Below, one piece after another: positions 36,021 through 45,016 of a DNA stretch of 64,000 nucleotides. This stretch comes from Caballeronia pedi. GTDB lineage: Bacteria > Pseudomonadota > Gammaproteobacteria > Burkholderiales > Burkholderiaceae. The DNA lies in assembly GCF_001544915.2 (NCBI RefSeq), contig NZ_FCOE02000003.1, positions 186,001 through 250,000 on the forward strand. The letters are read 5' to 3'. Every line of letters begins with the position of its first letter. Position 1 is the first letter of the stretch. Both the position numbers and the translations under genes were made by a program. The notes beneath the pieces are model-generated. The model had not been told where the DNA came from, searched no databases, and saw only the letters and a list, made by a program, of their open reading frames with translations.

Positions 36021-36929
36021 TTATTCGAACGTCTGCACCGAGAATTCTTCAGTTAGAAAATCCACGCAAACGCGGACCTTCGCTGACGACGCGAGCCTCG
36101 CCGGGTAAACGGCCCAGACATTGGCTGGCTGAGTCACATCTGGGAGCACCAGTCTCAATCGGCCGGCTTCGAGGTGCTCGCGTACGTTCCACATTGAGCG
36201 AAGCACAATCCCACGGCCAGCCAACGCCCACTGTACCGCCACCTCTCCGTGGTTCGTCGAAAGCGGCCCTGTGACCTTGACCGAGTTCATCGTCCCCCGC
36301 TCACTCAGCCGCCATATGCCGAATGGGTGGTCTCGCTCTTTGATGGCGAGACACTGATGCGTCGAGAGGTCAGCAATTTGACGCGGCGACCCGTGCTGAG
36401 TCAGATACTGCGGTGACGCACATAAAACCCGATGGTTGGACGCGAGCCGGCGGGCAATGAGATGGGGAGCGATTTCGTCGCCGATTCTGATATCGAGGTC
36501 AAACCCTTCGCCCCCGACGTCCACTAGCCGGTCGAACAGGTCAAGTCTCACTGTCAGTTGCGGATATCTCTCGTTCAATCGCGACAATGCAGGCGCCACA
36601 ATGTGTCGGCCAAAACCGAAGCTGCTGGACACGCGCAGGGTTCCTCGCGGCAGCCGGCGTGTTGTCGAGACGTCCTCCACAAGATGGTCCACGTCATCGA
36701 GAATTTTGTTCGCCCACTCGTAAACGCGCTCTCCAGCCTCAGTCACCCCTACCCGTCTGGTCGAGCGATGAAGTAGCCGAGTTCCGCCAAGGTCCGTCTC
36801 AAGAATACTGACGCGTTTGCTCACATATGCAGGTGACGCCGAGAGTTCCTCGGCGGCGGCGCTGAAGCTCGCTTTCCTGGCAACGACGCAGAAAACCCTC
36901 AGGTCGTCGAGGTTGGGTATTTTATTCAC
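36021..36929 (-). CDS. LysR-family regulator
   Basis: 302 residues beginning at a GTG. The helix-turn-helix is ASFSAAAEELSASPAYVSKRVSILETDLG; the effector domain follows with the family pattern (GTLRVSSSFGFGRHIVAPAL). It is divergent from the tartrate/malate-type dehydrogenase and most likely controls it. TTCACG-ATT-CGTGAA (36925-36939), a perfect dyad, overlaps its own start codon, and a GTGAA-N7-TTCAC repeat follows at 36935-36951. Confidence 0.9.
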   Translation of the reverse strand: MNKIPNLDDLRVFCVVARKASFSAAAEELSASPAYVSKRVSILETDLGGTRLLHRSTRRVGVTEAGERVYEWANKILDDVDHLVEDVSTTRRLPRGTLRVSSSFGFGRHIVAPALSRLNERYPQLTVRLDLFDRLVDVGGEGFDLDIRIGDEIAPHLIARRLASNHRVLCASPQYLTQHGSPRQIADLSTHQCLAIKERDHPFGIWRLSERGTMNSVKVTGPLSTNHGEVAVQWALAGRGIVLRSMWNVREHLEAGRLRLVLPDVTQPANVWAVYPARLASSAKVRVCVDFLTEEFSVQTFE

Positions 36930-36951
36930 GATTCGTGAAAGGTGGATTCAC
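36925..36951. promoter_or_regulatory. Overlapping inverted repeats, probable LysR binding site
   Basis: TTCACGATTCGTGAA (perfect 6-3-6 dyad) is followed by a second TTCAC, giving three alternating half-sites. The first overlaps the lysR start codon and the group lies about 80 bases before the divergent dehydrogenase start, a usual layout for LysR control and autoregulation. Confidence 0.55.
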
Positions 36952-37031
36952 ACAATGGGTGATTCTAACCTCATCCAGCGGGAATAAAATCTACGAATTC
37001 CGAGGGCACTGCTAACTTGAAGGAGACATCG

Positions 37032-38126
37032 ATGGGCCAGAAATACCGAATTGCTGTCATTCCCGGTGACGGAATCGGCGTCGAAGTCATGCCGGAAGGA
37101 CTGCGAGTCCTGAATGCTGCTGCCAAGCGGTTCAACATCGAGCTCGACTACAAGCATATTGAATGGGCGAGTTGCGACTATTACGAGCGACACGGCCAGA
37201 TGATGCCCGACACGTGGAAGGCAGAGGTCCAGGAATGTGATGCCATTCTCTTCGGTGCGGTCGGTTGGCCGCAAAAGGTTCCGGACCACATCTCGTTGTG
37301 GGGCTCGTTGCTGAAGTTCCGTCGCGAGTTTGACCAGTACATCAATCTGCGTCCCGCGCGGCTCTTCGAAGGTGTTCCCTCGCCGCTCGCTAAGCGAAAG
37401 GCCGGCGACATCGACTTCATGATTGTGCGAGAGAACACCGAAGGCGAGTATTCGTCTGTGGGCGGTGTGATGTTCGAGGGCACAGAGCGGGAGTTTGTCT
37501 CTCAGACGTCGATATTCACGCGCCGAGGGGCCGAGCGAGTTCTCAAATTCGCCTTCGAACTCGCACACCGGCGCAAGAAACAAATCACCGTAGCAACGAA
37601 GAGCAACGGAATCTCCATCAGTATGCCTTGGTGGGACGCTCGCGCGGCTGAGATTGCCGAGCTTTACCAAGACGTTACTTGGGACAAGCAGCACATCGAC
37701 ATTCTTTGCGCACGCTTTGTCCTCAACCCCGACCGCTTTGATGTTGTTGTCGCCACGAATTTGTTCGGCGACATTCTGTCTGACCTAGGTCCTGCATGCA
37801 CAGGCACTATCGGCATCGCGCCGTCGGGCAATCTGAACCCGGACCGCATATTCCCATCGCTGTTCGAACCTGTTCACGGGTCGGCTCCTGATATCGCCGG
37901 TAAGAACATAGCGAATCCGATTGCGATGATTTGGTCCGCAGCGATGATGCTGGACTTCTTGTCCGATGGCCAAGGCCCTGGGCACGACGCGCACGACGCC
38001 ATCCTTTCGGCCATTGAATCTGTCCTCAAAGATGGTCCAAGAACTGGTGACCTCGGCGGAAGTGCCAACACGACCGATGTTGGCAAGGCGATTGCCTCAC
38101 GCGTCGCGACAACTAACAAGGAGTAA
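37032..38126 (+). CDS. ttuC: Tartrate/D-malate-type beta-hydroxyacid dehydrogenase
   Basis: 364 residues of the isopropylmalate/isocitrate dehydrogenase family, TtuC/DmlA subgroup: NAD-dependent oxidative decarboxylation of D-malate, tartrate or a related 2-hydroxyacid. The start is VIPGDGIGVEVMPEG; the substrate-loop Arg residues are in SLLKFRREFDQYINLRP; the metal Asp residues are in NLFGDILSDLG; the cofactor loop is FEPVHGSAPDIAG. The ATG at 37032 has AAGGAG upstream. It precedes the semialdehyde dehydrogenase by six bases. Confidence 0.85.
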   Translation: MGQKYRIAVIPGDGIGVEVMPEGLRVLNAAAKRFNIELDYKHIEWASCDYYERHGQMMPDTWKAEVQECDAILFGAVGWPQKVPDHISLWGSLLKFRREFDQYINLRPARLFEGVPSPLAKRKAGDIDFMIVRENTEGEYSSVGGVMFEGTEREFVSQTSIFTRRGAERVLKFAFELAHRRKKQITVATKSNGISISMPWWDARAAEIAELYQDVTWDKQHIDILCARFVLNPDRFDVVVATNLFGDILSDLGPACTGTIGIAPSGNLNPDRIFPSLFEPVHGSAPDIAGKNIANPIAMIWSAAMMLDFLSDGQGPGHDAHDAILSAIESVLKDGPRTGDLGGSANTTDVGKAIASRVATTNKE

Positions 38127-38132
38127 AGCACA

Positions 38133-39605
38133 ATGGGCTTCAATCTCACGAATGGTGGATTGATTCGCCGCGAGAACTTCATCGACGGCGAATGGACGCC
38201 TGCGAAAGACGACGCGAGATTTGCGGTTTCCAATCCCGCGACCGGCGACATCATTGAGAATGTGGCCGATAGCGGCGCGGGCGATGCGCGCGCTGCTGTT
38301 GATGCTGCCGCTCGAGCGTTTCCCTCGTGGCGCAACACCTTACCCAAAGAACGCGCGGCTATCCTGCGCAAATGGCACACACTAATTCTTGAGCATTCAG
38401 ACCTGCTCGGCGAACTCATTTCGCTTGAGCAAGGCAAGCCGTTGGCCGAAGGCCGCGGCGAGGTCGCATATGCCGCATCCTACGTAGCTTGGTTTGCCGA
38501 CGAGGCAACGCGCATTTATGGCGACATAATTCCTCAACAGCAGCGCGGCAAACGGATGTCCGCAGTGAAGGAACCCCTCGGTGTAGTCGCGGCCATCACT
38601 CCGTGGAACTTTCCGGCTGCGATGATTGCGCGCAAAATCGCGCCGGCTCTTGCCGCCGGCTGCACGGTAGTCGCGAAACCCGCAGAAGACACGCCTTTGA
38701 CTGCTCTAGCGCTGGCGTTACTCGCCCACGAGGCCGGTACGCCGAAGGGTGTGCTCAATGTAATTTCTGCCTCGAGGGACCGTGCTGTGCCTGCAGTGGC
38801 GGAGTGGCTTCAAGATAGTCGTGTCCGTAAGATTACCTTTACGGGTTCAACGCCGGTCGGAAAGTACCTGGCGCGTGAATCGGCCGGTACGCTCAAGAAG
38901 CTTTCATTGGAGCTTGGAGGCAACGCGCCATTCATTGTTTTCGATGATGCCGACCTTGACGCCGCGGTAACGGGACTTCTTGCTGCGAAATTCCGCAACG
39001 GTGGACAGACGTGCGTCTGCCCCAATCGTGTCTACGTTCAAACAGGCGTGTACGAGCGATTCTCAAAGCTTTTGAGTCAACGTGTAGCGGAGTTGAAAGT
39101 TGGCCCTGCGACCGACCCGTCTTCACAAATCGGCCCGATGATTAACTTCCGTGCCATCGACAAAATCGCACGGCACGTTGACGACGCAGTCGCGCATGGT
39201 GCGAAGGTTTTGACTGGCGGGAAGACCTTGCCTGAACTCGGCCCACATTACTTCTCCCCAACTGTATTGGCCGACGCAAGCGCAGACATGGTTCTCTGCT
39301 GCGAAGAGACCTTCGGTCCTGTCGTACCGTTGTTTCCTTTCGTTGACGAAGCCGAGGCGGTCCGAGCAGCGAACGATACGCCGTTTGGACTCGCTGCCTA
39401 CTTCTACAGCGACGATGCTCGTCGTATTGACCGGGTGGCTCGTTTGCTAGAAGCCGGCATTGTCGGTATTAACGAAGGCGCTCTTGCGAGCGAAGCTGCG
39501 CCATTTGGAGGGGTAAAGGAATCGGGCTACGGCAGAGAAGGGTCAAAGTACGGCTTGGACGATTACCTCTCAATAAAATACATCTGCCAAGGCGGCCTCG
39601 ACTAA
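38133..39605 (+). CDS. NAD(P)-dependent semialdehyde dehydrogenase, GabD-like
   Basis: 490 residues. ITPWNFPAAMIARKIAPALAAGC, cofactor loop FTGSTPVGKYL, general-base Glu in LELGGNAPF and nucleophile Cys in NGGQTCVC are all present. GabD-type enzymes oxidise succinate, glutarate or aminoadipate semialdehyde. With a kinase and phospho-lyase in the adjoining operon, an aminoadipate-semialdehyde role is an inference; succinate semialdehyde is the family default. Confidence 0.88.
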   Translation: MGFNLTNGGLIRRENFIDGEWTPAKDDARFAVSNPATGDIIENVADSGAGDARAAVDAAARAFPSWRNTLPKERAAILRKWHTLILEHSDLLGELISLEQGKPLAEGRGEVAYAASYVAWFADEATRIYGDIIPQQQRGKRMSAVKEPLGVVAAITPWNFPAAMIARKIAPALAAGCTVVAKPAEDTPLTALALALLAHEAGTPKGVLNVISASRDRAVPAVAEWLQDSRVRKITFTGSTPVGKYLARESAGTLKKLSLELGGNAPFIVFDDADLDAAVTGLLAAKFRNGGQTCVCPNRVYVQTGVYERFSKLLSQRVAELKVGPATDPSSQIGPMINFRAIDKIARHVDDAVAHGAKVLTGGKTLPELGPHYFSPTVLADASADMVLCCEETFGPVVPLFPFVDEAEAVRAANDTPFGLAAYFYSDDARRIDRVARLLEAGIVGINEGALASEAAPFGGVKESGYGREGSKYGLDDYLSIKYICQGGLD

Positions 39606-39920
39606 AGCATCAGAAGCAAAGGTTGTGGGGCAGCTAGAGTGAACCGTGGTCAAGCATTCTGCGCTGACCATGGCAACTGAGCCGGGGTGGACTCAATTCC
39701 GCGATGCGCTAGCGTGAAGTTGGCCTGAGTGGTATGTCGGTTCTTGCCATCGGCTGCGATTAGCTCTTGAACTCGTGCCGGCGACGCTAGAGACTTCGAC
39801 AGCCGCGGACACCTGATGCAGACAAAACCTTTTTCATGTCAAAAGGCAATATAGCCTTCGGCGTGCAGCACGCCGAAGGCTAGACAAACGACCTTGAGAA
39901 GACTTCCCCTCAGAGCGCAG
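39606..39920. other. Convergent intergenic region with hairpin
   Basis: About 315 bases between the dehydrogenase and gamma-glutamyltransferase genes, whose 3' ends face each other. I see no gene; the hairpin at 39853-39881 is the only clear structure. Confidence 0.5.
39853..39881. terminator. Hairpin between convergent genes
   Basis: AGCCTTCGGCGTG and CACGCCGAAGGCT form a perfect 13-bp stem with a three-base loop. There is no strong T run on the plus strand; on the minus strand ATATTGCCTTTT follows. It probably ends the gamma-glutamyltransferase operon transcript. Confidence 0.65.
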
Positions 39921-41513
39921 TTAGCAAGCAACAGCCTGACCGTCTCTTCGATGGTCAGAGCCAGCGATATATGCCGCCAAGCGTCCATCTTCAGGCAGCT
40001 TTTCAATCAGCTGAGCCGACCCAAAATCGAGGTTATCGAAGTCCAATACGGTAGGCGTGTGTCCCATCGCGCGAAGCTCCTCGACGACTGAGGGCTCAAC
40101 AGTCGGTTCCACCGTGAGTTCGGCGTTGTCGTTAATACGCCAACGCGGTGCATCCGAGCATGCTTGCGGGTTCTCCCCCTCAAGGACGCGCCGCATGACC
40201 ATCTGCGTATGACCTTGCGCTTGCATATTTCCGCCCATCACCCCGAAGGCCATGAGCGGTTTCCCACCCCGCGTCATGAACGCAGGAATGATACTGTGCA
40301 AAGGCTTCTTATTCCCGTCGACCTGATTCGCGTGCCCTGGAGTCGTGACGAACCCGGAACCGCGGTTGTGAAGCGAGATGCCTGTGTTGGGCACTACGAC
40401 GCCGGAGCCGAAGCCGCGGTAGTTCGATTGGATGAATGACACCATCATGCCGTTACTATCCGCGGCGCACAGATAAACCGTGCCACCGCTGGTCGGCTTG
40501 CCCGGTCCCGGATTGCCGGCACGACCGAGGTCGATTTGCTTCGCGCGCCGCTTCAAGTATTCAGCGTCGAGCAGGTCGGAGGCTCTGACCGTCATGTGTG
40601 CGGGGTCAGCAACGTAGGCCTGCAGGTCAGCAAAGGCCAGGCGCATCGCCTCAATTTCCAAATGCATGCGCTGAGCGGAACCCTTCTTGAACTCCTCGAG
40701 GGGCAGTTGTTCTAGCAATCCTATGGCAATGAGCGCGGCGAGTCCCTGACCGTTTGGTGGAATCTCGTGAATCTCATGGCCGCGAAACGACGTGGAGATA
40801 GGCGTCACCCATTCTGCTTCGTGATTCTCAAGGTCATTCACGTCGAGCACAGCGCCGTGCTCTTTCGCGAAGTCACAGATGGCTTGAGCGAGTCGGCCCT
40901 TGTAGAACGACTCGCCTCTCGTGCGAGCAATCTCTTCGAGAGTCTTCGCTTGCGCCTCGAACCTCCAAATTTCGCTGGCCCTAGGAGCGCGACCGCCCGG
41001 CATGAACTCCGTGAACCCCGGGTAGGTATGCAAATCTTTGACAGACTGCTCCCACTGCCTTGAAATGACGGGGCTAACAGGGAAGCCATCGCGGGCGTGA
41101 CGAATTGCATCGAGGAAGAGGTCTTCGAACGGAAGCAGGCCAAAGCGTTCGGATAACGCAACCCATCCCGCGACCTGGCCGGGAACCGTCACGCTTTCCC
41201 AGCCTCGCATCGGCATCGCTTCAAGGCCCTTGAAGCGGTCGGGGGTCCAACCCGCCGGCGAACGCCCGGAGCTGTTCAGCCCGTTCAGCCGATGTCCGTC
41301 CCAAACGAGTGCAAAGGCGTCCCCGCCGATTCCATTCATCACGGGCTCGACCACAGTCAGCGTAATCGCCGCGGCAAGAGCCGCGTCGACAGCGTTTCCG
41401 CCGCGCAGGAATGCCGCAGCCCCTGCTTGGGCAGCAAGGGGTTGGGACGTTGACACCACATTTCTACCGAGAACGGGCTGCCGACCTGATGTGTATGGGA
41501 GTTGAATGTTCAT
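39921..41513 (-). CDS. Cytoplasmic gamma-glutamyltransferase family enzyme
   Basis: 530 residues without signal peptide. N-terminal VSTSQPLAAQAGAAAFLRGGNAVDAALAA and the catalytic junction SGGTVYLCAADSNGMMVS match the Ntn-hydrolase Ggt family; autocleavage should occur before the Thr of GGT. The PLHSIIPAFMTRGG and MGGNMQAQGHTQM segments are conserved. Cytoplasmic location and the operon with a kinase and PLP enzyme suggest it acts on an intracellular gamma-glutamyl or cyclic amide rather than on imported glutathione. Confidence 0.88.
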   Translation of the reverse strand: MNIQLPYTSGRQPVLGRNVVSTSQPLAAQAGAAAFLRGGNAVDAALAAAITLTVVEPVMNGIGGDAFALVWDGHRLNGLNSSGRSPAGWTPDRFKGLEAMPMRGWESVTVPGQVAGWVALSERFGLLPFEDLFLDAIRHARDGFPVSPVISRQWEQSVKDLHTYPGFTEFMPGGRAPRASEIWRFEAQAKTLEEIARTRGESFYKGRLAQAICDFAKEHGAVLDVNDLENHEAEWVTPISTSFRGHEIHEIPPNGQGLAALIAIGLLEQLPLEEFKKGSAQRMHLEIEAMRLAFADLQAYVADPAHMTVRASDLLDAEYLKRRAKQIDLGRAGNPGPGKPTSGGTVYLCAADSNGMMVSFIQSNYRGFGSGVVVPNTGISLHNRGSGFVTTPGHANQVDGNKKPLHSIIPAFMTRGGKPLMAFGVMGGNMQAQGHTQMVMRRVLEGENPQACSDAPRWRINDNAELTVEPTVEPSVVEELRAMGHTPTVLDFDNLDFGSAQLIEKLPEDGRLAAYIAGSDHRRDGQAVAC

Positions 41514-41522
41514 GGCTTCGAC

Positions 41523-42866
41523 CTACTTGAGAACCGAGCGGATGACTTCGAGGAAACGTTCTGCGTCCGCCGCGGAGAAGACGAGCGGCGGACGAATCTT
41601 GAGAACGTTTCCGTTGTAGCCTGTCGCGGAAATGAGAACATGGCGGTTGCGCATTTCGGTTACGATGGCCGCCGCCCGCGCCTTGTCCGGTTCCTTCGAG
41701 GATTTGTCCTTTACGATTTCGACACCGATGTAGAGTCCTGCTCCGCGAACGTCACCAACGAATTCGCTGTCCTTGGCCAAGCTATTGAGACCATCGAGAA
41801 GCACCTTACCGACCCGCGCAGCGTTATCGAGGAGCCCCTCCTCTTGGATGACCGACAGCACCGCTCGCGCGGCTGCCATCGCCACAGTGTTACCGCCGAA
41901 CGTGTTGAAGTAGCGCATGTCGCGACCGAAGTCTTCGACAACGTCATGGCGCACACCGATACCGGCAACTGGATAGCCGTTACCCATCGGCTTACCCATG
42001 GTCACGATGTCCGGGTCGATGCCATGGCGCTGATAGCCCCACATCTTGTCGCCAGTGCGTGCGAAGCCGCTTTGTACCTCGTCGGCCACGAACAACCCAC
42101 CGGCTTTGTGAACGACTTCAATGACGGGTTTCAGTACGTCCGCAGGATGCGAATAGATGCCATCCGACGTGAAGAGTGAGTCAACAACGAATGCGGCAAG
42201 ACCGTCGCCATGCCGCTCCAGGTCGTCGATTTGAGCTTGTACGTGGTCGGCGAGCCAGCGGCCGAGGTTGGTGGGGTCGATGCGATAGGAATCAGGCGCA
42301 GGCACGCGACGGACCCACGTGCCCAACGGCGAGTATTCGCCAAGCGACGGGGAAAACGCTGCCGTCGCATCGGAGTTGCCGTGATACGCCTCAGAGGTGA
42401 CGATGACTCCTTGCTTACCCGTGCGGTGCTTGGCGATGCGCAAGGCGAGGTCGTTCGCCTCTGAACCCGTGCAGGTGAAGATAGTGTGTCCGGTATCTCC
42501 AATCGTGCCGCCAAACGTCGGACGAAGTTCTTCAGCGTATTCCAGAATGTTCGGATGCAGGTAGCGTGTGTGCGTGCACAGCGTCTTCATCTGCTGATGA
42601 ACCGCTTCAACTACTTTGGGGTGTCCGTGTCCGACCGACACCACGTTGTTGTAGGCGTCGAGATATTCATTACCTTGGCTATCCCAAAGCTTGACACCTT
42701 CGCCGCGCACGAAGTCCACCGGCTCGGAGTAGAACAGACGGTATGACGGACCGAGCAGCCGCGCGCGCTGCTCAACCATCTTGCGCGCGGCCGGCTCCAA
42801 CTTTTCTGCCGACTGCGGGTCGAACGAGTTGTTCATTTTCCCGCGTGCTTTAATGACTTCGCTCAT
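41523..42866 (-). CDS. Class-III PLP enzyme, paralogue of 33548
   Basis: 447 residues. PLP Lys in [12 protein letters not shown], Asp in FVADEVQSGFAR, and TCTGSEANDLALRI for the phosphate. It shares the GPSYRLFYSEPV and DAYNNVVSVGH signatures with the paralogue at 33548 and with phospho-lyases of hydroxylysine and ethanolamine. GAGGAA precedes the ATG. It follows the APH kinase by about 38 bases and precedes the Ggt gene. Confidence 0.88.
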   Translation of the reverse strand: MSEVIKARGKMNNSFDPQSAEKLEPAARKMVEQRARLLGPSYRLFYSEPVDFVRGEGVKLWDSQGNEYLDAYNNVVSVGHGHPKVVEAVHQQMKTLCTHTRYLHPNILEYAEELRPTFGGTIGDTGHTIFTCTGSEANDLALRIAKHRTGKQGVIVTSEAYHGNSDATAAFSPSLGEYSPLGTWVRRVPAPDSYRIDPTNLGRWLADHVQAQIDDLERHGDGLAAFVVDSLFTSDGIYSHPADVLKPVIEVVHKAGGLFVADEVQSGFARTGDKMWGYQRHGIDPDIVTMGKPMGNGYPVAGIGVRHDVVEDFGRDMRYFNTFGGNTVAMAAARAVLSVIQEEGLLDNAARVGKVLLDGLNSLAKDSEFVGDVRGAGLYIGVEIVKDKSSKEPDKARAAAIVTEMRNRHVLISATGYNGNVLKIRPPLVFSAADAERFLEVIRSVLK

Positions 42867-42904
42867 ACGTTCCTCTACGAAAAATTGGTTCTGAAGTGCT
42901 GGTA

Positions 42905-43960
42905 TTAGGGCAGAAGCGTTTCAGACACTTCATCGACGGTTCGTGACAGGAACCAGTCGAGTTGGCCCCAGCCTTGCTCGGTGTTGCGCATGATGTAGGT
43001 TGCGTTTTCAGGAAACTGCTTGACGCGCCAAAGGGTAATCAACGCCCTAGCGACGACTCGCGCCATCGTGAGATGTGGAATCAGTCGCAGTTCCTGCTCT
43101 GTGAGTTCTGCGACGCTGAGATATCCACGCAACAAATCGCGACCATGCGCGAACAGGTCTTCGACTGGATTCTCGCGGGCGTCACGCGGCAGTTGGTTCA
43201 ACAGCGCTGTTGACACATCGATAGCGACTGCTGTGCGCACCGAATCGCCGAAATCGATAATGCCGGTTACAAACTCCGGCAAGTCATGGTTGACAACGAT
43301 GTTGGACTTGCTGAAGTCGTTGTGAAGCACCTGTCGACGAAGCTTTGCGATTTGCGGCGCAAGGGTTTCGTAGCGCCCCATGCCTTGTTCGAGTTGCCGG
43401 CGCTGTTCCGCGTTGTCGACCCCATCGAGGAGCGGGACAAGATTGAGGAGATGCTGAACGTCCCAGGCGAGAACGCGCCCTTCGCCGGCATGTTTGAAGT
43501 CCTCTAGCGCATACCGCATACGCGCCAGAATTTCACCTACCTTTTCGCGCTCACGCGGATTTGACCCGGTGCTATCAAGTGGCGTGCCGTCGGCGTACGT
43601 CATCAAGCGCACGATGCGGCGCTGGCCTGCGCCGTCTTCAATATAACGATGCAGTCTTCCGCTTCCATCCGCAATTACACGAGGAACGGGGACTTCTGGG
43701 TCGCGCTCCTCGATGTGCACCATCATGCCGACCTGGAAGTCTATTTCTGCCTCATCTTCACTAGGATTCGCGACTTTCAGGACGAACCTACGCCCGTCGT
43801 CCGCGCTGATTCTGAAGGTGTCATCTTTCTCAGTGGCGAACTTTGTTGCCGTACCCCGAACCCCGTAGACGTCAGCGGCAAGTGCAATTGCCTCATCGGG
43901 GTCCATCGATACGTACGCTGCTGCGAGGCCGCCCTCACTGGAAACATCAATCACAGACAT
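42905..43960 (-). CDS. APH-family kinase, paralogue of 32462
   Basis: 351 residues. Catalytic loop VLHNDFSKSNIVV (H-x-D-x4-N) and GIIDFGDSV for the metal. N-terminal KFATEKDDTFRIS-type strand matches hydroxylysine/ethanolamine-type small-molecule kinases. It heads an operon with a class-III PLP enzyme and Ggt. A perfect GATTGTCG/CGACAATC dyad lies about 35 bases upstream. Confidence 0.85.
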   Translation of the reverse strand: MSVIDVSSEGGLAAAYVSMDPDEAIALAADVYGVRGTATKFATEKDDTFRISADDGRRFVLKVANPSEDEAEIDFQVGMMVHIEERDPEVPVPRVIADGSGRLHRYIEDGAGQRRIVRLMTYADGTPLDSTGSNPREREKVGEILARMRYALEDFKHAGEGRVLAWDVQHLLNLVPLLDGVDNAEQRRQLEQGMGRYETLAPQIAKLRRQVLHNDFSKSNIVVNHDLPEFVTGIIDFGDSVRTAVAIDVSTALLNQLPRDARENPVEDLFAHGRDLLRGYLSVAELTEQELRLIPHLTMARVVARALITLWRVKQFPENATYIMRNTEQGWGQLDWFLSRTVDEVSETLLP

Positions 43961-43992
43961 AGTTGTTTATCCGCTAGAACCGGCTGGTAACC

Positions 43993-44013
43993 GATTGTCG
44001 ATTGGCGACAATC
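43993..44013. promoter_or_regulatory. Dyad operator before the kinase-Ggt operon
   Basis: GATTGTCG-ATTGG-CGACAATC, a perfect 8-bp inverted repeat. Related TTG-N11-CAA dyads occur at 47980-48000 and 48202-48218 in front of the TRAP operon and the MocA gene. The GntR protein at 49347 is the candidate binder. Confidence 0.7.
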
Positions 44014-44051
44014 AAGGAGCACGCCCGGAACCCGGGCGCGCGTGCCTTCAG

Positions 44052-44555
44052 TTACTTGCTGTAGGTCGCTGTTAATGCGTTGTAGTTTTCAGGGTTGAAG
44101 AACGATTCGCCGGCTCGATATGCACGGCCGGGACTCATGTCGGGCTTCTCGCCTTTTTCGCGCGTGCCGTCGAACGTAAACTCAAGCAATACGCCGTTAG
44201 GGTCATAGATAAAAAATTGCCAGATGGAGCCGCCGGGGACTTCGTTCTCACGCCAGTCAACGCCGTACTTTTTCACGTTCGCAAGGACATCGTGATAGCC
44301 GACCGCGCTGAGAGACACGTGGTCGATGGCAGCCGTGCCCACTGCCACGCTGTCGCCGCCAGCAAGCGCCGGTTCGCCGGCGTAGATATGGATGATGGGC
44401 TTACCCGTCGGGCCAGGGACGCCGAGCCATGCACCCGGAAACTTGAACCTGGGGCGGTCGAATTCCTTCAGACCGACCACTTTCGTGTAGAAATTGACAG
44501 TCGCCTCGAGGTCGGCTGTCTTGATGGCAATATGAAAAAGCTCAAAGACAATCAT
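44052..44555 (-). CDS. VOC-family (glyoxalase-fold) enzyme
   Basis: 167 residues: ELFHIAIKTADLEATVNFY at the start with a metal His, and a second half (HVSLSAVGYHDVLANVK, then WQFFIYDPNGVLLEF) carrying the other ligands. The family includes lyases, dioxygenases and isomerases; no specific activity can be read. It is last in the TRAP operon, suggesting a step in use of the imported acid. Confidence 0.8.
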   Translation of the reverse strand: MIVFELFHIAIKTADLEATVNFYTKVVGLKEFDRPRFKFPGAWLGVPGPTGKPIIHIYAGEPALAGGDSVAVGTAAIDHVSLSAVGYHDVLANVKKYGVDWRENEVPGGSIWQFFIYDPNGVLLEFTFDGTREKGEKPDMSPGRAYRAGESFFNPENYNALTATYSK

Positions 44556-44587
44556 GTCTGCTCCTTAGCAAGTATTCGGTTGAGCCC

Positions 44588-45004
44588 TTAGGCCCAGTTA
44601 AGGTAGGCAGCGACGCCCGCCGTTGCAATGGTTGCCGACAGTTCAGGCTTGCAGCCGGCGACACCTACGGAGGCAATGACCTGCCCTTCGACAATTAGCG
44701 GAACGCCGCCCTCAAGCGCGCCCTTAATCGGTGCCGACAGAAAGGCGGTGCGTCCACTGTTAATTTCGGTCTCGAAGAGTTTAGTTTCGCGACGTGCAAT
44801 CGCTGCCGTGCGCGCCTTCTCTTCGGCGATGTATGCACTCACAGGCGCAACGCCGTCCATTCGCACTGTCAGCAGCGGATGACCGCCGTCGTCCATCACC
44901 GCGATGGCTACTGCGACACCTTTCTCATCGGCTTCTCTGATGGCCGCGTCAGCCATCACGCGAGCTAGCTCTAGATTCGCAATGCGCTTCGTCAGTAAGG
45001 TCAT
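44588..45004 (-). CDS. GlcG/HbpS-like protein (DUF336 family)
   Basis: 138 residues of the GlcG/HbpS family (VAVAIAVMDDGGHPLLTVRMDGV, then AYIAEEKARTAAIARRET and GGVPLIVEGQVIASVGVAG). Members occur with glycolate and diol pathways and in haem sensing; the role is often unknown. It sits between the VOC gene and the TRAP permease. Confidence 0.85.
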   Translation of the reverse strand: MTLLTKRIANLELARVMADAAIREADEKGVAVAIAVMDDGGHPLLTVRMDGVAPVSAYIAEEKARTAAIARRETKLFETEINSGRTAFLSAPIKGALEGGVPLIVEGQVIASVGVAGCKPELSATIATAGVAAYLNWA

Positions 45005-45016
45005 GGTGGGGGAAAA

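Noticed and set aside
36948..37694. Long minus-strand frame of about 248 codons
   Set aside because: It is the antisense of the TtuC-like gene, whose family motifs are all on the plus strand; no ribosome site or motif supports the minus frame.
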